From the NCBI GenBank assembly GCA_964568855.1, contig CAZMSD010000006.1, positions 1 through 64,000 of the forward strand: a stretch of DNA of 64,000 nt, read 5' to 3'. Position 1 is the stretch's first letter, and each line of letters begins with the position of its first letter. This DNA comes from CAZMSD01 sp964568855. Lineage in GTDB: Bacteria; CAIWAD01. A model generated the notes under the pieces. It was not told the origin of the DNA and made no database searches. It was given only the letters and a program-made list of their open reading frames with translations. Positions 7,605 to 16,374 of the stretch are shown here, piece after piece. The translations under genes were made by a program, and so were the position numbers.

Positions 7605-10420
7605 TTCACCGCCACCACCCTGAACATCCTGCATCCCTGGACCAGCGGAGTACTCCAGGAGGCTTCGGTCGTCCAGCCCCGTTCCGTCCAGGACTCGCCC
7701 AGGGCGCTGCGGCCCTCGATCCGGTAACTCAGGGCTCCCGGCACGGGCGTCCAGGCGAGCTGCATCCAGCCCCCCGCCCGCGTGATGCCCAGGTCGTTCA
7801 CCGGCGGAAGCACGGGCTCGCCCTCGCCTCCCGTGGTGTACAGCACGGCCAGGCCCGTCTCGAGCGGCAGGTTGCACTCGGGCAGGAAGCCACCCGGCTG
7901 GTCGTACCCGCCCCAGCGGCCGAACCAGTACTGCAGGCCGTCCAGGCCCTCCGGGCTCTCCAGGCCCACGGAACAGTCGCTGGCGTTGCTCACTTCCGCG
8001 TACTGGAAGATGAAGGCCCCGTCGCCCGTCGAGGTGGGGTGCAGGGCGGGATCGAGCAGGATCGCCTGGAAGCTCTCGAAGTCCGTGGCGGGCGAAAACT
8101 GGCGAACATGGTTGAACTCGACGATGAAGCGCCCGCCCGCTTCGTCGTAATACGTGGAGATGTTGCCGCTCTCGGGCTGCTGGGGCGAGAGGTCCTCCCA
8201 GAAGGGGGCCAGCATGGCCGGGGGGCCGTCCGCCGGGTCGGGGATCAGGTATCCGCTGTAGTCCGTGTCCGCGGTGAAACCCATGGCCAGCCAGCCGTTG
8301 CCGCAGATCGAAAGCTCGGCGTATTCCTGGCCGTAATACACGAAGGGGAAGGGCAGGTCCACCTGCAGGGTCTGGTCGTCGGCGTCGAAGGGCAGCGCCG
8401 TTCCCGGGCCGCCTTCGTCGGGATCGAGGGTCAGCCAGTCGTAGATCACGCGGTTTTCGCCCTGCAGCACGACATCGGCCCCGCCCGCCTCCAGCGGGAC
8501 TTGCACCTCGTCCCAGTCACCGTCAGCGGTGTCGAAGGCACGGTAGCCGCGGGAGTCGGGCCCCTGCGGCTGCGTTGAGGGATCCTCCGCGCCGCGCGCC
8601 CACACCGTCCAGCTCTCCCCGACGGGCAGCTCGAAGGTGAAGGCGCCCTCCGGCCCCGTGGTCTGCTCGGGCAGGGGAGTCTCGCGTACGGCCACCACGG
8701 CGCCGGAGAGCGGCTCTCCGGCGGCGTCCAGCACCACTCCTCCCAGCGCGGCCAGGGGCGCCGCTCCCAGGGCCAGGTCCAGCTGGTGCAACTCGCCGGC
8801 CACGATCTCCACGCTGTGCTCGGACTCCAGGTAGGCGAAGGCGCTGAAGCGCAGCTGCTGCGTCCCCTCCGGCAGGTAGATTCGGTAGAGCCCTTCGGCA
8901 TCGGTTTGCGTCACGGCCGTGCCGCCGAGGTGCTCCACCAGGACGCCTTCCACAGGCAGGCCCGTGTCCAGGTCGCCCACCAGGCCCTCGAGCGTCCCCC
9001 GGTCGGCCAGGGCCGCCTGCACAGCGGCGTAGGCGTCCACGATGCCCCAGCCGTAGGTGTCGTCTTCGCCCTCGGCGCCCAGATCCACGGCGGTGTCCAT
9101 CAGGATCTGCTTGACGCTGACCACGTCCAGATCGGGATTGGCGCTGCGCATCAGGCCCACCACTCCCGCCACGTGAGGACCGGCCATCGATGTGCCGTCC
9201 ATGTAGCCGTAGCCGCCGGGGATGGACGAGTAGATGCTCACACCGGGCGCCACCACCTCGGGCTTGGTCGCGTAGGGGCCGCCGCAACCCGAAGGCCCCC
9301 GGCTGGAGAAGCCGGCGATGTTGTAGGGCGCGTTGTAATACGTGGCGCCCACGCTGAAGCAGTTGGTGGGCGTGTCCGCGCGGTCGGCGGGGCTGCGCAG
9401 CGTTTCCGCATCCGGGCCCTCGTTGCCCGCGGACCAGGTCAGCACCACGCCGGCGGCTTCGCAGTTGTCGATGGCCTCCCACCACAGGTCGTCGCAGTCG
9501 GGATAACCGAAGCTCTCGTTGACGCCCCAGGAATTCTGCACCACGTCGGGCACTTCGTCCGAGGTTTCCGGATCGCCGTCCGGATCGGCGAACCACTCCA
9601 GGGCGGCGATTACGCCGTTGTCGAAATCCTGGTTCGTCGCGATGCCGTTGCAGGCGATCCACAGGGCGCCCGGCGCGGCGCCGATGCTGTCGTCGGGCGC
9701 CAGCCCGGTGATGGTGCCCATCACGTGCGTGCCGTGGCTGTCGCCGTCCCAGGGGAAGCCCGGGGATCCCTGCGTCAGGTCTAACCAGCACTCGCCGGTG
9801 GGGGCCCAGTTTCCGCGCCAGCGGGAACTCAGCGCTGGGTGCGTGCCGTCCACGCCCGTGTCCAGGTCGGCCACGATGGCGCCCTGGCCCCGGATCCCCA
9901 GTTCGTGCCACACGTGGTCCGCCTGGATCGCCTCGATGCCGGGCGCCAGGCCGATCTGGCGCTGCCCGGCGCTCTCGCTGCGCTGCGGTCGGATCAGTTC
10001 CGCCTGGAAATCGGGGACCAGCACCTCCACCGCGGGATGCTCCGCGACGCGCCGCAGACCCTCCGCGCCGGCCCGGAGCACCACCAGGTTCACCAGCCAG
10101 TGGGGCGTGTAGCCGGAAACCAGGCCCGCGGCCGCCAGCCGTTCGAGCTCCTCCAGCAGGGGAGGCTGGCTGGCGGAGGCCGCCTGCATCAGGGTCTGGA
10201 TCACCTCCCGGTGTCGCCGGGCCATGGGAGCCCGTTCGGCGTGGAGCCGGGCGTCGAGCTCCGCGATACCCGCCCGCTCGACGAGGAAGACCAGAACCCT
10301 GAGCTGCTCCTGATCGCCGAGTTCGGCCAGCTGTCTTTCGAGGGTCGGGCTCAACCGGCCGGCGAAGGCCTGGGCGGCCAGAGCCAGGGAGAGCAGGAAA
10401 GCGGGGACGATGGTCTTCAT
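7601..10420 (-). CDS. Secreted subtilisin-like serine protease (S8) with carboxypeptidase-regulatory-like domains
   Basis: A 939-residue exported S8 peptidase. The signal peptide (1-20, ending AQAFA) and a propeptide-like region (about 30-150) precede the catalytic domain: Asp187 in VADLDTGVDGTHP, His229 in DSHGTHVMG, Asn331 in SAGNEG, and Ser409 in DGTSMAGPHVAG. The full triad is present, so it should be active. Two carboxypeptidase-regulatory-like beta-sandwich repeats follow (about 460-600; LVGDLDTGLPVEGVLV, LGGVVLDAAGEPLSGAVV). Next comes a domain with LPFPFVYYGQEY, ICGNGWLAMG and MLAPFWEDL that recurs three times in the giant protein at 56.4-62.3 kb. The end is an FN3-like tail finishing FRVVAVN. 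Targets unknown; probably extracellular or surface-bound. Confidence 0.9.
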   Translation of the reverse strand: MKTIVPAFLLSLALAAQAFAGRLSPTLERQLAELGDQEQLRVLVFLVERAGIAELDARLHAERAPMARRHREVIQTLMQAASASQPPLLEELERLAAAGLVSGYTPHWLVNLVVLRAGAEGLRRVAEHPAVEVLVPDFQAELIRPQRSESAGQRQIGLAPGIEAIQADHVWHELGIRGQGAIVADLDTGVDGTHPALSSRWRGNWAPTGECWLDLTQGSPGFPWDGDSHGTHVMGTITGLAPDDSIGAAPGALWIACNGIATNQDFDNGVIAALEWFADPDGDPETSDEVPDVVQNSWGVNESFGYPDCDDLWWEAIDNCEAAGVVLTWSAGNEGPDAETLRSPADRADTPTNCFSVGATYYNAPYNIAGFSSRGPSGCGGPYATKPEVVAPGVSIYSSIPGGYGYMDGTSMAGPHVAGVVGLMRSANPDLDVVSVKQILMDTAVDLGAEGEDDTYGWGIVDAYAAVQAALADRGTLEGLVGDLDTGLPVEGVLVEHLGGTAVTQTDAEGLYRIYLPEGTQQLRFSAFAYLESEHSVEIVAGELHQLDLALGAAPLAALGGVVLDAAGEPLSGAVVAVRETPLPEQTTGPEGAFTFELPVGESWTVWARGAEDPSTQPQGPDSRGYRAFDTADGDWDEVQVPLEAGGADVVLQGENRVIYDWLTLDPDEGGPGTALPFDADDQTLQVDLPFPFVYYGQEYAELSICGNGWLAMGFTADTDYSGYLIPDPADGPPAMLAPFWEDLSPQQPESGNISTYYDEAGGRFIVEFNHVRQFSPATDFESFQAILLDPALHPTSTGDGAFIFQYAEVSNASDCSVGLESPEGLDGLQYWFGRWGGYDQPGGFLPECNLPLETGLAVLYTTGGEGEPVLPPVNDLGITRAGGWMQLAWTPVPGALSYRIEGRSALGESWTERGWTTEASWSTPLVQGCRMFRVVAVN

Positions 10421-10545
10421 GTGACACCTGTGTGCTTTGCTGATGAACCGATACGGGACCTTGCTCCGGGCGCCCCCGCCGCGGCTTCGCCGGATGGCGA
10501 ATGCGGCTCCGGGGGCGACCGGCCCATGCCGTGCGGCGATTTGTA

Positions 10546-11157
10546 TTACTCAGGGGAGGAGTCGCCGGGCTCTTCCAGCGTCAGGTCCACCTCCCCGGTG
10601 AGGATGAATTGCGCGGCCTCGCTCTGCTTGATCCGGCGATAGAGGTTGATCACGCCGTCGAAGTCCCCGCTCACGCCCCCCTTGCCGCGGATCGCGTAGA
10701 CGTGTTCAGGCGCGTAGCCCGCGCTGAGTTCGGCGCCGGCGTCGTGCACCATCTCCTCGACCGGCGCGTAGCCCTCGAGCTCCACGCCCTCGGGCAGATT
10801 GTCCAGGACCGTCCGGCATTCGTCCGCCAGGTGGCGGTTGTAGATCTCGTAGGAGAAATTGAATGAGGCGCCGAGGATCCTGCGCTGCGAACGCAGCTGG
10901 ATGCCGATGGCCTCCCCCGCCTTCTCGACGGCGGCGATGAACTCGAGGACGGCGCCGTCCTCCAGGCAGAGGTGGACCATGTTTTCCAGCTCGAAGAGTT
11001 CCACCATGAAATCGCGCAGCGTGTGACGCCGGATGCCCGCCTTGCGGTGGATGAAGTAGTGCGGCGCCTCCGCCCTGGTGCTCCAGAATCCGATCAGGAA
11101 GCCCTTGACCAGGATGAACGGGCCCTCAACAACCAATTCCGTGTACTTGCAGCTCAT
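10546..11157 (-). CDS. Conserved-looking cytosolic protein, unknown function
   Basis: The chosen ATG (MSCKYTELVVEGPF) has a GGAGG ribosome-binding site five bases upstream; a longer frame to 11196 exists but lacks one. The 203-residue product has no signal peptide or membrane segment and is acidic at the C-terminus (LTLEEPGDSSPE). Two halves with alternating strands and helices are suggested: a segment rich in FLIGFWSTR and HYFIHRKAG, then FNFSYEIYNRHLADECRTVL. I do not recognise a family. It is monocistronic and flanked by secreted-protein genes, so context gives no function. Confidence 0.6.
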   Translation of the reverse strand: MSCKYTELVVEGPFILVKGFLIGFWSTRAEAPHYFIHRKAGIRRHTLRDFMVELFELENMVHLCLEDGAVLEFIAAVEKAGEAIGIQLRSQRRILGASFNFSYEIYNRHLADECRTVLDNLPEGVELEGYAPVEEMVHDAGAELSAGYAPEHVYAIRGKGGVSGDFDGVINLYRRIKQSEAAQFILTGEVDLTLEEPGDSSPE

Positions 11158-11274
11158 GCTTGCCTCCGGAAGACTGGTACCTTGGATCCCATCCAACCTA
11201 AAATGTTAAGCATGAAGATAGTTGCAACAGTTTTATCCACTACCGCGATTCCGCGGCCGGAGCTTGCTACAATC

Positions 11275-11329
11275 TAGGGCCTGTTCACACTCTCTCTTGC
11301 GACCTACGCGAGAGTGTCAACAGGCCCTA
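11275..11329. repeat. TA-flanked near-perfect inverted repeat (MITE-like or regulatory hairpin)
   Basis: Twenty-base arms (11275-11294 and 11310-11329) match at 19 of 20 positions around a 15-base loop. Each arm begins or ends with TAGGGCCTGTT, and the element is bounded by TA on both sides. TA-bounded terminal inverted repeats are typical of IS630/mariner-type insertions, so a 55-base MITE is possible. The alternative is a 5'-leader hairpin of the esterase gene, whose ATG lies 27 bases downstream. There is no T-run, so it is not a standard terminator. Confidence 0.6.
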
Positions 11330-11355
11330 AGGTGAACGTAGGTGGAGGAGAATCC

Positions 11356-12795
11356 ATGCGCAGGATCGCCGCGCCCCTGCTGTTCCTGGCGTGTATCACA
11401 AGCGCCGCCGCCCAGGGCTTCAACGACTTCATCACCCTGATCAACATCACCCCCGTGGACCAGCGGCAGGCGCTGGTGGACAGCCTGCTAAGCGACCTGC
11501 CCGGCGGCGAGGCTCCCATCCGCGAGGACAGCCTGGCCTGGTTCATCTACTCCGGGGTAGGCTCCGACATGGACATCGCCGGCGACATGACCTACTGGGC
11601 GCCGGACATGAACATGTTCCACATCAACGGAACCGATTTCTGGTACCGCGGCTTCGTCTGCCCCAACGATTCGCGCCTGGACTACAAGTTCGTCCGTGAC
11701 AACAACAACTGGATACTCGACCCGCTGAATCCGCATACCATCACCGGCGGCTTCGGTCCCAATTCCGAACTGGCCATGCCGGACTATGTGCAGCCGCCCG
11801 AAGTGGAGGACTACGGCTACCCGGAGTGCGGCTTGAGCACCTACACGAACTTCTACAGCCCCCAGCTGGACAACACCCGGACCATCAAGGTGCTCACCCC
11901 TCCCGGCTACGATCCCGAGGGCGCCTACACCGCTTTCATCGTGCACGACGGCCTGGAATACATCAGCCTGGCCAGCCTGGACAACGTACTGGCCTGGCTG
12001 GCGGTGCATGAGCCGGAGCTCGAGCTGCCCATCTGCGTCTGCGTGCCGCCCGTGAACCGCACCGAGGAATACGCCACCACGCAGCAGGAACTCTTCGGCC
12101 AGTTCATCGTCGAGACCGTGATCCCCTTTATCGACGAGAACTTCGCCACGGTCCCCGGCGATCCCGATCGCTGGGGCAGCCTGGGCGCCAGTTACGGCGG
12201 CGACGTCTCGCTCTACCTGGCCGGTACCTACCCGGAGCACATCCGCCTGCTCTCGATCATGAGTCCCTACGTTCCCCAGGAGCAGTACGCGCTGATCGAA
12301 GCCCAGCCCGCGGAGACCTACCGGATCTACATGAACTGGGGCAACTACGACATCGCCTCGCTGATTCCGCTGATCGAGGACTTCGACGAGCTGCTCGTGT
12401 CACACGGCGTCGAGCATTTATCGCGGGCCTACAACGAAGGCCATTCCTGGGGGCTGTGGCGGGCCACCATCGACGAGAGCCTGCTCTTCCTGCTGGGCGG
12501 GCAGACCGGGATCGGAAGACACGCGCCCGCGCCTGAAGCACCTCGGGGGCGCCTGCTGCTGGTGCCCTATCCCAATCCCTTCAACGGCGGCCTGCGGCTG
12601 GACATCCGCGGCGCCGCGGGTCCCACCGAGGTCCGGGTCTACGACCTCCTGGGCCGCTTGCGCCATGCAGAGGATTTCAGCCGCGCGCAGGCGCACTGGA
12701 GCTGGCTTCCCCGGGACCTGGCCTCCGGAGCCTACTTGCTGGAAGTGGCCGACCGGCGGGGCCGCTCCACCGTTCCGGTAACCTACCTCCGTTGA
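11356..12795 (+). CDS. Secreted alpha/beta-hydrolase esterase (enterochelin-esterase/esterase D-like) with C-terminal sorting domain
   Basis: The ATG chosen follows GGAGG by seven bases and starts a clean signal peptide (1-20, ending TSAAAQ), giving 479 residues; a longer frame begins inside the inverted repeat and is unlikely. An N-terminal beta-sandwich (about 60-150; WAPDMNMF, YKFVRDNNNWILDP) resembles the E-set/CBM48-like domain of Fes-type esterases. The hydrolase core has the nucleophile elbow GASYG (Ser279), probable Asp332 (WGNYDIAS) and His363 (EGHSWGLWR). The C-terminal 80 residues carry NPFNGGLRLDI, VRVYDLLGR and ASGAYLLEV, the pattern of type IX-like sorting domains. Likely exported and anchored or released by that route. 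Substrate is not predictable. Confidence 0.8.
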   Translation: MRRIAAPLLFLACITSAAAQGFNDFITLINITPVDQRQALVDSLLSDLPGGEAPIREDSLAWFIYSGVGSDMDIAGDMTYWAPDMNMFHINGTDFWYRGFVCPNDSRLDYKFVRDNNNWILDPLNPHTITGGFGPNSELAMPDYVQPPEVEDYGYPECGLSTYTNFYSPQLDNTRTIKVLTPPGYDPEGAYTAFIVHDGLEYISLASLDNVLAWLAVHEPELELPICVCVPPVNRTEEYATTQQELFGQFIVETVIPFIDENFATVPGDPDRWGSLGASYGGDVSLYLAGTYPEHIRLLSIMSPYVPQEQYALIEAQPAETYRIYMNWGNYDIASLIPLIEDFDELLVSHGVEHLSRAYNEGHSWGLWRATIDESLLFLLGGQTGIGRHAPAPEAPRGRLLLVPYPNPFNGGLRLDIRGAAGPTEVRVYDLLGRLRHAEDFSRAQAHWSWLPRDLASGAYLLEVADRRGRSTVPVTYLR

Positions 12796-13217
12796 GCAGA
12801 TCCTGATCCGGCAACGCATTTCCCCCGGCGGATTTTCCGCATATCCCGGGTCCAAGAGCTTTCGAGCTTTATGTAAAGCTTTGGACCGCCGCCAGATAAG
12901 TCTTGAACCTGTAGCTTCAAGGTGCTACTCTCCTGCTTAGAGTAATCTCCGTGCGGATTTCCGACTCGCCCGATACGGTCCGGAGCGGTTCCAACCTTCT
13001 GTCGCCTGAGGCTGAGCGGGATTCCAGGGAGATGCGTCGTGCCCTGAACACTGAACATTTGGACACACAGCATCCGAATCCACCCTCCGGCGGATCGCGC
13101 GCCTTGTGATCAGGCCGTCGGGCCGCCAGCAGAGCGGATTCCGGCGGGAGTGCAGGCCGTCTGCGGCAGCGGTGGGGCAGCTTCGATCGATACCGTACCC
13201 AGATGAGGAACCAAGAA
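12796..13217. other. 422-base intergenic region, no gene seen
   Basis: No convincing coding frame is visible. It contains a small perfect stem AGCTTTA/TAAAGCT (12865-12871 and 12874-12880) nested in a larger inverted repeat TCCAA...TTGGA (12851-12885), and another short stem around GTAGC/GCTAC near 12912-12930. These may act in the 3' end of the esterase transcript or the leader of the next gene. No promoter stands out. Confidence 0.4.
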
Positions 13218-14735
13218 ATGAAGCGAACATTGATACTCATCCTTCTTGCACTCAGCGTCAGGTCCGCAGCGGCCTGGCAACCGGTGTGGCAGTATCCCGA
13301 CGCAGGTCAGGAGACGACCTACTGGCTGGGCTTCTTTCACCACAGCGCCGGCAGCAACTGGATGATCCACGGCCTGCGCGACGGTTACAGCGTATCCTGG
13401 TCCGGCGGAGTGGACGAGGGCGAGGGCCTGCGCGACCTGCTGCACGAGACCACTCGCCAGTATTACACCATCGACGTGGGCTATTCCGGACACAACGGGG
13501 ACGGCACAACCGATCTCAGGCACTTCTACCCGCGCTTCCGCTACGAGGTGGGCCACGCCGACGGCAGGGTCTGGGGCAGCGATGATGTCTGGATTCCGTT
13601 CGAGGATTCGATGATCCGCTTCTACTGTCCCGTGGGACCCAGCATCGAATTGATCTCTTCGACCAATCCTGACGGATTCGTGCAGGGCGACGAGCTGGAC
13701 ATCGTGATGATCAAGCCCGACTTCTTCAACAGCCAGCTGGAAAGCACGGACACGGTCACCGACGGCAGCCAGGCGAACAACGGGCAGGGCCTGGTGCTCT
13801 CGGGCACGCCCTGGTCCGATTCCGGTCAGCAGCACAGCAACCTGGAGTGGCTCAACCCGGAGGCCGTGGCGGACTATACCATGGTCTCGGACCTGGACGA
13901 TGCCGAAATGTACCGCGCCCAGGACGAGTACTGGCCCGACCGGGCCGCCTGGAACCGCGACCTGGCCCACGTCAAGGTGGCGCTGCGGGGCCTGCTGAAT
14001 ATCTTCCACGAGCACCCCGACCGGCTCTTCCTGCTGGTCCTGCCTCCGCGCCTGACGGGGCTGAGCGCCGCCGAGCGGGCCAACATGCGCGAGCTGTCCC
14101 GCTGGTGCGACCGGGACTTCCTTTCGCAGTACGATCCCACCGGCACGGACACCTTCCAGGACTACACCGATTCCGCGGGTAAGGTCAACGTGGCGGTCTT
14201 CGATTATTTCAACGCCCTGGTCTACACGGGCGAGGATCCCCTGCTGGACGCGGACTACGGCTGGGGGCCGGATGCCTTCAACCTGCACAGCGATCCCCAG
14301 CGGCTGCCCGGGACCGAGCCCGACAGCTACTACAACCTGCCCAAGCCCGCCGACTGGATCGGACGGGCCCGGGGCGCCGCCGATCACCCCGGCGCTTCGG
14401 AGGACCGGCACGTGGTGGACGTCTTCGCGGGCAACAACGGCTACGCCCACTGGATCAACCAGGCCGTGGCGCGCTGGCAGACACCGGTGGGAGGTGAAAT
14501 CGACGATATCCGGATCACGGCAGTCCTTCCCCAGCCGCAGCTCGCCTGGACGGCGCCCTCGGCGGAAGAGCTGACCTACCGCGTCTACCGCTCGCCGGAG
14601 GCCTACGTCCCGATCGAGCACTACGAACTGGCGGGCAGCTTCGTTTCCTCCTCGGGCGTCCCGGAATGGACTGACGTCGAGGTGGATCCGCTGCTCACGC
14701 CGCAGATGTATTACAGGGTGACCTGGGAACGCTAG
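13218..14735 (+). CDS. Secreted protein of unknown function
   Basis: The ATG at codon six of the longest frame is chosen because GAGGA lies upstream and it begins a compact signal peptide (MKRTLILILLALSVRSAAA). The mature part (about 485 residues) contains YSGHNGDGTTD and FAGNNGYAHWINQAV near its two ends, a layout loosely reminiscent of SGNH-hydrolase or related enzymes, but a catalytic set cannot be assigned. The region FHEHPDRLFLLVLPPRLT looks like a buried strand of an alpha/beta fold. The C-terminus is FN3-like (IDDIRIT, LAWTAPS, LTYRVYRSPE) and ends YYRVTWER, the same kind of tail as in the propeller protein and the two subtilisins. Confidence 0.65.
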   Translation: MKRTLILILLALSVRSAAAWQPVWQYPDAGQETTYWLGFFHHSAGSNWMIHGLRDGYSVSWSGGVDEGEGLRDLLHETTRQYYTIDVGYSGHNGDGTTDLRHFYPRFRYEVGHADGRVWGSDDVWIPFEDSMIRFYCPVGPSIELISSTNPDGFVQGDELDIVMIKPDFFNSQLESTDTVTDGSQANNGQGLVLSGTPWSDSGQQHSNLEWLNPEAVADYTMVSDLDDAEMYRAQDEYWPDRAAWNRDLAHVKVALRGLLNIFHEHPDRLFLLVLPPRLTGLSAAERANMRELSRWCDRDFLSQYDPTGTDTFQDYTDSAGKVNVAVFDYFNALVYTGEDPLLDADYGWGPDAFNLHSDPQRLPGTEPDSYYNLPKPADWIGRARGAADHPGASEDRHVVDVFAGNNGYAHWINQAVARWQTPVGGEIDDIRITAVLPQPQLAWTAPSAEELTYRVYRSPEAYVPIEHYELAGSFVSSSGVPEWTDVEVDPLLTPQMYYRVTWER

Positions 14736-14783
14736 GAATCGCCGCCCGACCCTGCAGCTTCATCAGTGCGCGAATGCCGAACC

Positions 14784-14819
14784 GGGCTCGTGTCGCCGGG
14801 GAACACGGGCCCGCCTTTT
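14784..14819 (+). terminator. Rho-independent terminator
   Basis: A ten-base stem GGGCTCGTGT (14784-14793) / ACACGGGCCC (14803-14812), nine Watson-Crick pairs plus one G-U, is followed by GCC and TTTT. It lies about 50 bases after the stop of the secreted protein gene and would end its transcript. Confidence 0.6.
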
Positions 14820-14990
14820 CATGCACTGCCCGGCCGCCCCCGCTAACCGCGATCCGCTTGCGATCGCCGATTCCTAACTTGCAGCCGCCCGGCGCGGGAT
14901 CGACCTGCGACCCGGATCGACGGAAATTGCAGCCGTCCAAGACCCGCAGGCCGGGCTTGCACTTTTCAATCCAAATTCCAGGAAGACCAG

Positions 14991-16370
14991 ATGAGCAGTT
15001 TTTCCCGCCGGATGGCCCGCTTCGCGCTGGGCCTGAACTACGATGATCTGCCGGCCGAAGTCGTGCAGGCGGTCAAGCGCTTTCTCTACGACAGCGTCGG
15101 ATGCGCCTACGGCGCCATGGATACGCGCGACGTCAAGGCCCTCTTCGGAATCTATTCCGAGCTGGGAGGCAAACCGGAAGCGACGCTGATCGGTTTCGGG
15201 GACCGGGTGCCGGGCGTCAACGCCTCCCTGGTGAACAGCCTGATGATCCGCGCGCTGGACTTCAACGACATCTACTGGAAGGAGGACCCCAGCCATCCTT
15301 CGGACCTGATTCCGGCCGCCCTGGCGGCGGGCGAGATGACCCGGGCCTCGATGAAGGAGATCATTCTCGCCGTCGCCCTGGCCTACGAATTCGAGCAGCG
15401 CCTCTGCCTGTTCGGCAAGCCGGGCATCCGCGAACGGGGCTGGCACCACGCCACGCTGACCCAGTTCGTCAGCCCGCTGGTGGCGGGCCTGCTGCTGGGC
15501 CTGGACGAGGACCAGCTGGTCAACGCCGTCGGCATCGCCGGTTGCCACAGCCACACCATCGGTTGCCCCACGGCGGGCGTGCTGACCATGATGAAGAACA
15601 CAGTGGACCCCCTCGCAGTGCAGGCCGGGGTCTTCGCCGCCATGCTGGCCCGCGAGGGCTACACCGGGACGGAGGCGGTCTTCGAGGGCAAGGAAGGCTT
15701 CATGCACTGCTTCGGCGAGGGCTGGGACGAGGACGCCCTGCTGGGCGGCCTGCCGGGCACCCCGGGCGGCCGACCCTGGAAGATCCTGGAGTGCGGGATG
15801 AAGGCCTTCCCCACTGAGGCACTGACCCACACGCACCTCAGCGCCACGCTCAAGGCGATGAAGAAGAACGGGCTGGCCTGGCGGGAAGTGGAGGAAGTGA
15901 CCGTGACCACCATCGCCCGCGCCTACGACATTCTCTTCGACCCCGCCAAGTACCGTCCCGAAAGCCGCGAAACCGCCGATCACAGCCTGCCCTACTGCCT
16001 GGCCGCCGCCATCGTTGACGGCAAGATCAGCACCGCCAGCTTCAGCGACGAGAAGATCCAGGATCCCGCCGTCCGCGAGGTGATCGACCGCATCAAGGGC
16101 GAGGCCAGCCTGGAATTCGAGGAGATGTTCCCGGAAAAACAGCCCAGCCGGGTGCGCGTGAAGACCAAGGACGGTCGGGAGTTCGCCGAATACCTGGAAT
16201 ATCCCAAGGGCGATCCGCGCGAGCCGATGACGCTGGAGGACCTGGAGGCCAAGTTCGAGGGCCTGAGCGCCGGGCGCCTGGATTCCGCGCGCCGGGAGGA
16301 AGTCAAGCAGCTGATCTTCGCCTGCGAGGACCTGGGCGCGGGCGAGTTCATGGAAGGACTGAAGGTCTGA
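14991..16370 (+). CDS. MmgE/PrpD family protein (2-methylcitrate dehydratase/aconitate decarboxylase-like)
   Basis: A 459-residue cytosolic protein of the MmgE/PrpD family, with the usual length. Family marks include the N-terminal YDSVGCAYGAMD, ALDFNDIYW (about 89-97, the conserved Asp segment), GCHSHTIG, a lysine/proline segment AFPTEALTHTHLSA and ETADHSLPYCLAAA (about 328-341). Known members dehydrate 2-methylcitrate or decarboxylate cis-aconitate, but many homologues have other small-acid substrates. No prpB or prpC lies nearby, so propionate catabolism is not supported by context. It heads a tight co-directional run; the ABC ATPase start is four bases downstream. AGGAAG precedes the ATG. 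Confidence 0.85.
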   Translation: MSSFSRRMARFALGLNYDDLPAEVVQAVKRFLYDSVGCAYGAMDTRDVKALFGIYSELGGKPEATLIGFGDRVPGVNASLVNSLMIRALDFNDIYWKEDPSHPSDLIPAALAAGEMTRASMKEIILAVALAYEFEQRLCLFGKPGIRERGWHHATLTQFVSPLVAGLLLGLDEDQLVNAVGIAGCHSHTIGCPTAGVLTMMKNTVDPLAVQAGVFAAMLAREGYTGTEAVFEGKEGFMHCFGEGWDEDALLGGLPGTPGGRPWKILECGMKAFPTEALTHTHLSATLKAMKKNGLAWREVEEVTVTTIARAYDILFDPAKYRPESRETADHSLPYCLAAAIVDGKISTASFSDEKIQDPAVREVIDRIKGEASLEFEEMFPEKQPSRVRVKTKDGREFAEYLEYPKGDPREPMTLEDLEAKFEGLSAGRLDSARREEVKQLIFACEDLGAGEFMEGLKV

Positions 16371-16374
16371 TTCC

